Below are positions 1 through 6,134 of a DNA stretch of 10,135 bases, piece after piece. This stretch comes from DATAQC01 sp039649175 (GTDB lineage Bacteria > Actinomycetota > Acidimicrobiia > Acidimicrobiales > AC-14): NCBI GenBank assembly GCA_039649175.1, contig JBBWZS010000052.1, positions 1-10,135 of the forward strand, in the 5' to 3' direction. A program made the translations under genes and the position numbers. Positions within the stretch are counted from its first letter, which is position 1; each line of letters opens with the position of its first letter. The notes beneath the pieces are model-generated. The model was not told the origin of the DNA and made no database searches. It was given only the letters and a program-made list of their open reading frames with translations.

Positions 1-1608
1 CTGCTGGTCGAGCCCGGCCAGGAGCAGGAGGTCGAGCTCCAGGCCATGCTGGGCGAGGCCGTCGACGACGACGACGACCTCCGCCCCCGCCCTCCGGTCA
101 TCACCGTGATGGGCCACGTCGACCACGGCAAGACGCTGCTGCTCGACCGCATCCGCGAGGCCAACGTGGTCGCCGGCGAGGCCGGCGGCATCACCCAGCA
201 CATCGGCGCCTACCAGACCGAGAAGGACGGGCGCCTCATCACCTTCCTCGACACACCCGGCCACGAGGCGTTCACCGCCATGCGTGCCCGCGGGGCCGAC
301 GCCACCGACATCGTGGTGCTCCTGGTGGCGGCCGACGACGGGGTCATGCCCCAGACGGTCGAGGCCATCAACCACGCCAAGGCGGCCGACGTGCCCATCG
401 TCGTGGCCATCAACAAGATCGACCGCGACAACGCCGATCCCGTCCGCGTGCGCCAGCAGCTCTCCGACCACGGCCTGGTGCCCGAGGAGTGGGGCGGCGA
501 CACGATCATGGTCGAGGTCTCCGCCCTCCAGAACCTGGGTGTCGACGACCTGCTGGCCCAGCTGCTGGTCGTCACCGACGTCGAGGAGCTGGTGGCGAAC
601 CCCGAGGCCCGCGCCCAGGGCGTGGTGCTCGAGGCCAACCTCGACGTGGGTCGGGGCCCGGTGGCCACCGTGCTCGTGCAGCGTGGCACCCTGCGGGTGG
701 GAGACCCCATCGTCGCCGGTGCCGCCTGGGGACGGGTCAGGGCCCTCATCGACGACAAGGGCGACCCCATCAAAGAGGCGCTTCCCTCCACGCCCGTGCA
801 GGTGCTCGGCCTCGACATCGTGCCCAGCGCCGGCGACGACTTCCGGGTGGCGCCCGACGACAAGACGGCCCGCATCGTGGCCGAGCTGCGCGCCCAGCGA
901 TTCCGGTCACGCGACCTTCGTCCGCTGGCGGCCACCGGCATCGGTGTCACCGGCGTGCGCCTGGAGGACATCTTCGAGCAGATCCAGCGCGGCGAGACGG
1001 CCACGCTGAACCTCATCGTCAAGGCCGACGTGCACGGCTCGCTCGAGGCCCTCACCGAGAGCCTGCGCAAGCTCGAGCGCGACGAGGTGCGGCTGTCGTT
1101 CGTCCACCGGGCGGTGGGCGGCATCACCGAGAACGACGTGCAGCTGGCCTCGGCGTCCAACGCCACCATCTTCGGGTTCAACGTCCGGCCCGACCGCAAG
1201 GCCCGCGAGCTGGCGGAGACGGCCGACGTCGACATCCGCACCTACCAGATCATCTACCAGGTGCTCGAGGACGTGGAGAAGGCCATGGTGGGCCTGCTCG
1301 CCCCCGAGTTCGAAGAGGTGGTTACCGGCGAGGCCGAGGTACGCGAGGTGTTCCGGGTGCCCCGGATCGGCGGGGTCGCGGGCTGCCAGGTGCGCCACGG
1401 GGTCATCACCCGCGGTTCCAAGGTGCGGTTCCTGCGTGAAGGTGTGGTCATCTGGACGGGCACCATCACGTCGCTGAAGCGCTTCAAAGACGATGTGCGC
1501 GAGGTGGCCACCGGCTTCGAGTGCGGCATCGGCCTGTCCGACTTCCAGGACCTGAAGCAGGGCGACATCATCGAGACCTACGAGGAGCGGGAGATCCCCC
1601 GCACGTAG
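1..1608 (+). CDS. infB: Translation initiation factor IF-2, 3' part (5' end outside window)
   Basis: IF-2 is the GTPase that brings initiator fMet-tRNA to the 30S subunit and promotes 50S joining in the cytoplasm. The reading frame is open from base 1, so the gene starts upstream; 535 residues are present, ending at TAG 1606-1608. The partial protein opens with a short acidic linker (run of five Asp) and then the G domain. G1 GHVDHGKT is at residues 38-45 and the GGITQHIG switch follows. G3 DTPGHE is near residue 84, G4 NKID at 138-141 and G5 SAL near 174. Domains II, III and IV follow, ending with the C-terminal beta-barrel that binds fMet-tRNA. The missing part should be the variable N-terminal region. 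ylxP starts 9 bases after the stop, so the gene probably heads or traverses an operon with ylxP and rbfA. All GTPase motifs are intact; the identification is secure. Confidence 0.98.
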   Translation: MLVEPGQEQEVELQAMLGEAVDDDDDLRPRPPVITVMGHVDHGKTLLLDRIREANVVAGEAGGITQHIGAYQTEKDGRLITFLDTPGHEAFTAMRARGADATDIVVLLVAADDGVMPQTVEAINHAKAADVPIVVAINKIDRDNADPVRVRQQLSDHGLVPEEWGGDTIMVEVSALQNLGVDDLLAQLLVVTDVEELVANPEARAQGVVLEANLDVGRGPVATVLVQRGTLRVGDPIVAGAAWGRVRALIDDKGDPIKEALPSTPVQVLGLDIVPSAGDDFRVAPDDKTARIVAELRAQRFRSRDLRPLAATGIGVTGVRLEDIFEQIQRGETATLNLIVKADVHGSLEALTESLRKLERDEVRLSFVHRAVGGITENDVQLASASNATIFGFNVRPDRKARELAETADVDIRTYQIIYQVLEDVEKAMVGLLAPEFEEVVTGEAEVREVFRVPRIGGVAGCQVRHGVITRGSKVRFLREGVVIWTGTITSLKRFKDDVREVATGFECGIGLSDFQDLKQGDIIETYEEREIPRT

Positions 1609-1617
1609 GCCCCGTTG

Positions 1618-1917
1618 ATGCACGTGGCCGTCGTCCGCTTCGAGCTGCACATCCCCCACAGTCGCTCCCTCAAGGAGCGGCGGGCCTCGGTGAGGCCGAT
1701 CGTCGAAGGGCTGCGCCAGCGGTTCTCGCTGACGGTGGCCGAGGTGGGCTATCACGACAAGTGGCAACGGGCGCTGATCGGCGCCGCCGTCGTGTCCGAT
1801 TCACCGGCGCACGTCAGTGATGTGGTGGAGGCCGTGGAGCGGTGGGTCTGGAGCCGGCCCGACGTCGAGGTGTCCGGTTTCACCACCAGGTGGTCCACCT
1901 GGGACCAGGAGGACTAG
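1618..1917 (+). CDS. ylxP: DUF503 family protein YlxP
   Basis: A 99-residue protein of the DUF503/YlxP family. This small protein is regularly encoded between infB and rbfA in Gram-positive bacteria; its biochemical role is not settled, although the position suggests ribosome assembly or translation. Family hallmarks visible here are an N-terminal beta strand (HVAVVRFELHIP), the SRSLKERRASVRPI segment (residues about 15-28), and AEVGYHDKWQRALIGAAVVS followed by a C-terminal helix. The length is close to the usual 90-100. I chose ATG 1618. A TTG directly before it (1615) is in frame and would add one residue. There is no Shine-Dalgarno sequence at proper spacing, and the infB stop is only 9 bases upstream, so translation is probably coupled to infB. 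rbfA follows after another 9 bases. Confidence 0.93.
   Translation: MHVAVVRFELHIPHSRSLKERRASVRPIVEGLRQRFSLTVAEVGYHDKWQRALIGAAVVSDSPAHVSDVVEAVERWVWSRPDVEVSGFTTRWSTWDQED
1907..1912 (+). promoter_or_regulatory. Ribosome binding site for rbfA
   Basis: AGGAGG lies inside the last codons of ylxP, 14 bases before the rbfA ATG. This is a full consensus core, but the spacing is longer than the usual 5-9 bases, so initiation may rely partly on coupling with ylxP. Confidence 0.5.
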
Positions 1918-1926
1918 ACACGCGCC

Positions 1927-2337
1927 ATGTCCACCAAGGGATGGTCCCGCGTCGACCGGGTCAACGAGGCGCTGCGGGAGGTGGTGGCCGAGGAGCTGGC
2001 CCTCATCGACGACGAACGCCTCCAGCTCGTCACCATCACCGGCGTGCGGGTCGACCCCGACTTCCGGCGGGCCCTGGTGTGGTTCTCCGCCCTGTCCGGG
2101 CTGTCGGCCGCTGACCCGACCGACCCCACCGATGTGGTCGCCGTCCTGGGCGAGCACCGGGTCGGCCTGCAAAAAGCTGTGGGCCGCCAGCTCAGGTTGA
2201 AGCGCACGCCCGAGCTCACCTTTCAGCCTGACCCCGCTATAGCCGTAGGTACTAGAGTGGAAGAAGTCATCCGTGGCCTCCAGAGCCAGGAGGGGACCCA
2301 ACATGACCAAGCTGACCGACCTGGGGCGGGCGGCTGA
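1927..2337 (+). CDS. rbfA: 30S ribosome-binding factor A (RbfA)
   Basis: RbfA is a single KH-type domain protein that binds the 30S subunit and assists late 16S rRNA maturation, notably at cold temperature. The 136-residue product begins with the family's basic helix (RVDRVNEALREVVAEELALI). It continues with the strand VTITGVRVDPDFRRALVWFS (residues about 35-55) and the C-terminal part ending in a TRVEEVIRGL helix. Length is typical. The last roughly 16 residues (after IRGLQ) are low in conservation and are encoded in the stretch that also carries the Shine-Dalgarno sequence and first codons of nrnA; the two coding regions overlap by 35 bases. The gene lies directly after ylxP, its usual place. 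The start ATG 1927 is the only good one and matches the family N-terminus. Confidence 0.93.
   Translation: MSTKGWSRVDRVNEALREVVAEELALIDDERLQLVTITGVRVDPDFRRALVWFSALSGLSAADPTDPTDVVAVLGEHRVGLQKAVGRQLRLKRTPELTFQPDPAIAVGTRVEEVIRGLQSQEGTQHDQADRPGAGG
2228..2258 (+). promoter_or_regulatory. Candidate internal promoter for nrnA
   Basis: Within the 3' part of rbfA there is an unusually AT-richer island containing the 8-bp palindrome GCTATAGC (2236-2243) and TAGAGT (2253-2258), which fits the actinobacterial -10 pattern TANNNT. A CTGACC at 2228-2233 could be a weak -35 element with a 19-base spacer. Transcription would start near 2265, giving a short leader with a strong ribosome binding site for nrnA. 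This is predicted from pattern only. Confidence 0.4.
2288..2293 (+). promoter_or_regulatory. Ribosome binding site fixing the nrnA start
   Basis: AGGAGG, continued by GG, lies 9 bases before ATG 2303. It is the best Shine-Dalgarno sequence in the window and decides for this start over the ATG at 2408 and over the upstream GTG-type start at 2273. Confidence 0.75.
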
Positions 2338-3361
2338 GGTGGTGGCGACGAAACCATCCGGAACCGGATCTTCGGGAACGGCTCTCGACGGCACCGGGCC
2401 GTCTCCCATGGACCGGGCGGTGGAGGCCATCTCGTCTGCCGGCTCGCTGGCGCTGGCCTGCCACATCACCCCCGACGGCGACGCCCTGGGCTCCATGTTG
2501 GCCCTCCACCGTCTCGCCCTGGCCGCCGGGGTGCCGTCGGTCGCCTCCTGGCCCGAGCCGTTCGTGGCCGGCGCCCACTACTCGTTCATCCCCGGCCTCG
2601 ACCTGGCCACCGAACCGAGCCGGTTCCCTGCCGAACCCGAGGTGATGATCACCTTCGACTGCGGCTCCCTCGAGCGGCTGGGTGGGTTGGGTGTCGCCGC
2701 CAAGGCGGCCAAGACGCTCATCGTCATCGATCATCACGCGACCAACGACGGGTACGGCACCATCGACCTCATCGACCCCGACGCCGCCGCGTCGGTGGTG
2801 ATCGTGCGCCACCTGATCGAGCGCCTGGGGTGGTCTCTCGACCGTGACTCGGCCATCTGCCTCTACACCGGCCTGATCTGTGACACCGGCCGGTTCCAGT
2901 ACGACAACACCACCCCCGCGGTGTTCGAGCTGGCCGCCGAGCTGGCCGGGTTCGGGCTGCCCATCGCGTCGATCAGCCGCCAGCTGTTCGAGCTGCACCG
3001 CCTGGCCTATCTCCGCCTGGTGGCCGCCGCCCTGGGCCGGGCCGAGCTCGACGCCAATCGACGTTTCATCGCCACCTGGGTCACCGCCGACGACCTGGCC
3101 GCCAACGGCGTGGCCCTGGAGGAGACCGAGGGTCTCATCGACCTGGTCCGGCGCACCTCCGAGGCCGATGTCTCGTGCGTGCTCAAAGAAGCTCCCGACG
3201 GCACCCGGGTGTCGCTGCGGGCCACGTCCGACGTCGACGTGGGCGCCATCGCCACCACCTTCGGCGGCGGCGGGCACAAGGCCTCGGCCGGGTTCAACTC
3301 CGACCGCTCGGTGCCCGAGGTGCTCGACGCCATTCGGGCCGCCATCCCCGCAACCCCCTGA
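2303..3361 (+). CDS. nrnA: DHH/DHHA1 phosphoesterase, NrnA-type nanoRNase / pAp phosphatase
   Basis: A 352-residue cytoplasmic phosphoesterase of the DHH superfamily. NrnA enzymes degrade 2-5 nt RNA and linear dinucleotides such as pApA, and dephosphorylate 3'-phosphoadenosine 5'-phosphate, using Mn2+. Metal-site motifs are complete: CHITPDGDALGS with H54, D58 and D60; FDCG with D119; the signature DHH at 143-145 in IDHHATN; and GLICDTGRF with D194. The C-terminal DHHA1 domain ends with the substrate-binding GGGGHKASAG at 321-330. Residues 1-35 form a Gly/Ser/Thr-rich extension ahead of the conserved DRAVEAI. ATG 2408 would remove it, but the strong Shine-Dalgarno sequence supports ATG 2303. 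Overlap with rbfA is 35 bases. Placement between rbfA and truB is common in Gram-positive bacteria. Exact substrate preference among NrnA-like proteins cannot be read from sequence. Confidence 0.93.
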   Translation: MTKLTDLGRAAEVVATKPSGTGSSGTALDGTGPSPMDRAVEAISSAGSLALACHITPDGDALGSMLALHRLALAAGVPSVASWPEPFVAGAHYSFIPGLDLATEPSRFPAEPEVMITFDCGSLERLGGLGVAAKAAKTLIVIDHHATNDGYGTIDLIDPDAAASVVIVRHLIERLGWSLDRDSAICLYTGLICDTGRFQYDNTTPAVFELAAELAGFGLPIASISRQLFELHRLAYLRLVAAALGRAELDANRRFIATWVTADDLAANGVALEETEGLIDLVRRTSEADVSCVLKEAPDGTRVSLRATSDVDVGAIATTFGGGGHKASAGFNSDRSVPEVLDAIRAAIPATP

Positions 3362-3370
3362 TTTCCGGTG

Positions 3371-3427
3371 GCGGGCACCCGGGTGTCTCACACCACGCCC
3401 GCCCCTGCGGGCGGGGCCCTCTGCCCC
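3371..3427 (+). promoter_or_regulatory. Competing GC-rich stem-loops ahead of truB
   Basis: The 103-base nrnA–truB gap holds four complementary segments. GCGGGC (3371-3376) can pair with GCCCGC (3397-3402), enclosing a second stem GGTGT/ACACC (3382-3386 with 3390-3394). The same GCCCGC can instead form a 7-bp stem with 3407-3413 (loop CCCT). GGGGC (3413-3417) can pair with GCCCC at 3423-3427 or at 3401-3405. No T-run follows, so a classic intrinsic terminator is not supported. The arrangement could be a terminator of mycobacterial style, an attenuator-like leader, or simply GC-rich spacer. No TANNNT promoter is evident in this gap. Confidence 0.35.
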
Positions 3428-3464
3428 ATCTACCCCTGACCGACCTCTCGCCGGTCCTGCCTTC

Positions 3465-4355
3465 GTGAGCAGGGCGCGGCCGGCGACGCACCACGGGCTG
3501 GTGGTGGTCGACAAGCCGCCCGGTATCACGTCCCACGACGTCGTCGCCCGCTGCCGGCGCGTGTTCGGCCAGCGCCAGGTCGGCCACGGGGGCACCCTCG
3601 ACCCCTCGGCCACGGGTGTGCTGCTCGTCGGCCTGGGTGCCGCCACCCGCTTGTTGCGCTTCGTCGTGGCCCTGCCCAAGTCCTACGAGGGCGAGGTCGT
3701 GCTGGGCACCGAGACGACCACCCTCGACGCCGACGGCGAGACGGTGGCCACCCACGACATGGCCGGCGTCACCCTCGACGACGTGCGCGAGGCGGCAGCC
3801 ACGCTGACCGGCGCCATCGAGCAGGTGCCGCCCATGGTGTCGGCGGTGAAGGTCGGCGGGCGCCGGCTGTACGAGCTGGCTCGGGACGGCACCGAGGTGG
3901 AGCGGGTGGCCCGCCCGGTGGTGGTCCACCGCTTCGACGTGGAGCCGGGGCCGGAACCGGGTGTCTTCGCCATGCGCGTCGAGTGCTCCTCGGGCACCTA
4001 CGTGCGCACCCTGGCAGCAGACCTCGGATCAGCCTTGGGGGGTGGGGCCCATCTGCGCGCCCTGCGCCGCACCGCCATCGGCCCGTTCACCGCGGATGCG
4101 GCCACCGCCCTCGACGCGGTGGGGCCCGGGCACGTGCTGGCGCCGGTGGCGGCCGTCGCCCATCTCGGCCGGGTGACCGTCGACGCCACCACCGCCGAGG
4201 CGGTCGGCCACGGTGCCGTCCTTCAGCGAGACACGCTGGCCGTGGCGGGTGACGGCCCGTGGGCGGTGGTCGACGGTGACGGTGACCTGCTGGCCGTCTA
4301 CGAGGGCCGCCCCGACGGCACGACCAAGCCCTCGGTGGTACTCGCGGCCCGCTAG
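3465..4355 (+). CDS. truB: tRNA pseudouridine(55) synthase TruB
   Basis: TruB isomerises U55 in the T-loop of tRNAs to pseudouridine and also acts as a tRNA chaperone. The 296-residue product opens with HHGLVVVDKPPGITSHDVV and the catalytic motif GHGGTLDPSATGVL, where D46 is the nucleophile. KSYEGEVVLGTETTTLDADGE, VPPMVSAVKVGGRRLYELAR and the C-terminal catalytic-domain motif CSSGTYVRTLAADLG follow. The last 60 or so residues are a small PUA-like tail (LAVAGDGPWAVVDGDGDLLAVYEG). Length matches the family. The start is GTG 3465: it gives a normal-length N-terminus, but no Shine-Dalgarno sequence lies before it, and the frame is open far upstream, so the start rests on family length. The stop TAG lies 12 bases before ribF, as in many actinobacteria and firmicutes. 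Confidence 0.95.
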   Translation: MSRARPATHHGLVVVDKPPGITSHDVVARCRRVFGQRQVGHGGTLDPSATGVLLVGLGAATRLLRFVVALPKSYEGEVVLGTETTTLDADGETVATHDMAGVTLDDVREAAATLTGAIEQVPPMVSAVKVGGRRLYELARDGTEVERVARPVVVHRFDVEPGPEPGVFAMRVECSSGTYVRTLAADLGSALGGGAHLRALRRTAIGPFTADAATALDAVGPGHVLAPVAAVAHLGRVTVDATTAEAVGHGAVLQRDTLAVAGDGPWAVVDGDGDLLAVYEGRPDGTTKPSVVLAAR

Positions 4356-4358
4356 CTT
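4353..4358 (+). promoter_or_regulatory. Candidate -10 element for leaderless ribF transcript
   Basis: TAGCTT fits TANNNT and overlaps the truB stop codon. Its last base is 9 bases before the ribF ATG (4368), which places the expected transcription start at or next to the start codon. ribF has no Shine-Dalgarno sequence, as expected for a leaderless message. No clear -35 box is seen. Confidence 0.4.
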
Positions 4359-4367
4359 CAACCCGGA

Positions 4368-5303
4368 ATGGAGATCCTCACCGACCCGGTCGACGTGCCC
4401 GAGCTGGCCGCCGGGTCGGCTCTCACCATCGGCGCCTTCGACGGCGTGCACCGAGGCCACCAGGCCGTGCTGGCCGAGACCCGCCGCCTGGGCGACGCCG
4501 CCGGGCTGCCCACCGTGGTGGTCACCTTCGACCGTCATCCCGCCAGCGTCGTGCGGCCCCAGTCCGCCCCCCTCCTTCTCACCGATGTCGACCAGAAGCT
4601 CGAGGTGCTCGACGCCACCGGCCTGGTCGACTGGGCGGTGATGGTCACTTTCGACGCCGACCGGGCAGCCGAGGACGCCAGCGAGTTCGTGGGCCGCCTC
4701 CTGGTCGGAACGCTCGGTGCCCGCCTCGTGGTGGTGGGGGAGGACTTCCACTTCGGGCGGGGCCGGCAGGGCAACGTCGCCCTGCTCCGCCGCCTCGGTG
4801 CCGATCTGGGCTTCGACGTCATCGGACTGGGCCTGGTCCCGGGAACGGGTGGCCCGGTGTCGTCGACGGCCGTCCGGCGGTTGGTCGCGGCCGGCGACGT
4901 GGAAGGCGCCCGGACGCTGCTCGGGCGCGACTACGAGGTCCGCGGCACCGTGGTCGACGGCGACCATCGGGGCCGCGACCTGGGCTACCCGACGGCCAAC
5001 GTGGCCGTCCCCCCCCAGATCCTGCTCCCCGGCGACGGCATCTATGCCGGCTGGTACCTCGACACCGACGACCGTCCCCGGGCGGCGGCCATCTCCGTGG
5101 GGCGGCGGCTCACCTTTCACGCCCAGGCCGAATTGTCGGTGCTCGAGGCCTACCTGCTCGACTTCCACGGCGACCTCTACGGCCGGGGCGCCCGGGTGCG
5201 TTTCGTCGAACGGCTTCGCGGTGAGGAGCGCTTCGACTCCGTCGAGGCGCTCGTCGCCCAGATGGCCCTCGACGTGGAAGCAACCCGGCGATCCCTGGCC
5301 TGA
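4368..5303 (+). CDS. ribF: Bifunctional riboflavin kinase / FAD synthetase RibF
   Basis: RibF phosphorylates riboflavin to FMN and adenylates FMN to FAD in the cytoplasm. The 311-residue product has the family's two domains. The N-terminal FMN adenylyltransferase carries IGAFDGVHRGH (residues 21-31), TFDRHP (53-58), GEDFHFGRGRQGN (124-136) and SSTAVRRLV (165-173). The C-terminal riboflavin kinase carries GTVVDGDHRGRDLGYPTAN (193-211), GDGIYAGW, and VLEAYLLDFHGDLYG with the expected catalytic Glu, ending in RFVERLRGEERFDSVEALVAQM. The usual PTF triplet of the kinase domain reads LTF here, a mild variant. A run of eight C at 5009-5016 lies in the kinase part; the frame is intact. Start ATG 4368 matches the family N-terminus, with no Shine-Dalgarno sequence. 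No FMN riboswitch is visible upstream. Confidence 0.95.
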   Translation: MEILTDPVDVPELAAGSALTIGAFDGVHRGHQAVLAETRRLGDAAGLPTVVVTFDRHPASVVRPQSAPLLLTDVDQKLEVLDATGLVDWAVMVTFDADRAAEDASEFVGRLLVGTLGARLVVVGEDFHFGRGRQGNVALLRRLGADLGFDVIGLGLVPGTGGPVSSTAVRRLVAAGDVEGARTLLGRDYEVRGTVVDGDHRGRDLGYPTANVAVPPQILLPGDGIYAGWYLDTDDRPRAAAISVGRRLTFHAQAELSVLEAYLLDFHGDLYGRGARVRFVERLRGEERFDSVEALVAQMALDVEATRRSLA

Positions 5304-5321
5304 GGCACCGGACCGGTGGGC

Positions 5322-5352
5322 CGCGCCGTGTCGCGCCGTGTCGCGCCGTGTC
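5322..5352. repeat. 10-bp tandem repeat, three exact copies, upstream of recO
   Basis: GCGCCGTGTC occurs three times head to tail at 5323-5332, 5333-5342 and 5343-5352; exact 10-base periodicity covers 5322-5352. The repeat lies in the 87-base ribF–recO gap and ends 23 bases before the candidate -10 of recO. One unit is close to one DNA helical turn, so each copy would face the same side of the helix. It shares the heptamer GCGCCGT with the 18-bp repeat upstream of glyS. Confidence 0.85.
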
Positions 5353-5375
5353 ACGACGCGGAGGCGGTGGCAGGC

Positions 5376-5381
5376 GATACT
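5376..5381 (+). promoter_or_regulatory. Candidate -10 element for recO
   Basis: GATACT matches the TATAAT consensus at four of six positions. It ends 9 bases before the recO ATG (5391), so a transcript would be leaderless or nearly so. There is no Shine-Dalgarno sequence ahead of recO, which fits that reading. Evidence is pattern only. Confidence 0.35.
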
Positions 5382-5390
5382 GGCTCCACC

Positions 5391-6134
5391 ATGGGGCTCT
5401 ACCGCGACGAGGGAGTCGTCCTTCGCACCATGCGGTTGGGCGAGGCCGACCGTATCGTCACGTTGCTCACCCGGGGTCGGGGCAAGGTGCGGGCCGTCGC
5501 CAAGGGCGTGCGCAAGACCAAGAGCCGCTTCGGTGGCCGCCTCGAGCCGTTGAGCCACGTCGCTCTGCTGCTGTACGAGGGGCGCGAGCTCGACGTGGTC
5601 ACCCAGGTCGAGACGATCGAGCAGTTCCGGGCCGTGCGGGAAGACCTCGACCGCCTGGCCAAGGCCAATGCCCTGCTCGAGGTGGCCGACCAGGTCGCCC
5701 AGGAGCGTCATGCCAACCTGGGGCTCTACCGGATGCTCCTGGGCGCCCTGCGGGCCCTGGCCGTGCACAACTCGCCGTTGCTGGTGCCCGCCTTCTTCTT
5801 GAAGGTCCTCGCCGGCGAGGGGGCCCATCCGGTGCTCGACGGCTGCGCCGGGTGCGACACGCCCACCACCGAGATCCAGGCGGCCGGTCCGATGGCCTTC
5901 GACCTGGCCGAGGGGGGAGTGCTGTGCCCGGCCTGCGCCCAGCGCACCTCGGCGCCGACGGTGTCGTTCGAGGCCGTCGACCTGATGCGCAGGGTGCTCA
6001 CCGGCGACCTGGCCCGTGCCCTCAACCACGGTGACGGGCCGGCGACCGTCGAGGTCGACCGGCTCGTCACCCGGTCACTCGAGAACCACCTGGAGCGCCG
6101 CATCCGTTCGGTGACGGTCCTGAACCGCTGGTGA
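5391..6134 (+). CDS. recO: DNA repair protein RecO
   Basis: RecO works with RecR (and RecF) to load RecA onto SSB-coated single-stranded DNA during gap repair. The 247-residue product begins with the OB-fold domain (LYRDEGVVLRTMRLGEADRIVTLLT, then GKVRAVAKGVRKTKSRFGGRLEPL, residues 3-54). A helical domain follows, with a zinc-finger motif of the RecO type: C152-x2-C155 and C179-x2-C182. It ends with the helix LVTRSLENHLERRIRSV. Length is normal. ATG 5391 is chosen because it gives the standard GLYRDEGVVL start; the frame is open 75 bases further upstream through the 10-bp repeat, but that extension does not look like RecO. The stop codon overlaps the GTG start of the next gene. The four zinc-binding cysteines, which some RecO proteins lack, are all present. 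Confidence 0.94.
   Translation: MGLYRDEGVVLRTMRLGEADRIVTLLTRGRGKVRAVAKGVRKTKSRFGGRLEPLSHVALLLYEGRELDVVTQVETIEQFRAVREDLDRLAKANALLEVADQVAQERHANLGLYRMLLGALRALAVHNSPLLVPAFFLKVLAGEGAHPVLDGCAGCDTPTTEIQAAGPMAFDLAEGGVLCPACAQRTSAPTVSFEAVDLMRRVLTGDLARALNHGDGPATVEVDRLVTRSLENHLERRIRSVTVLNRW

Noticed and set aside
907..1767. Long minus-strand open frame opposite infB and ylxP
   Set aside because: It is an antisense shadow of conserved coding sequence; the translation is rich in Gly, Asp, His and Leu without recognisable motifs, as expected when third positions are G or C.
3294..3929. Minus-strand open frame covering the nrnA–truB gap
   Set aside because: It crosses the end of nrnA and half of truB, has no ribosome binding site and no domain pattern.
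4029..6029. Very long (666-codon) minus-strand open frame opposite truB, ribF and recO
   Set aside because: Three well-identified genes occupy the other strand with intact catalytic motifs. The antisense product is low complexity and matches nothing I recognise.
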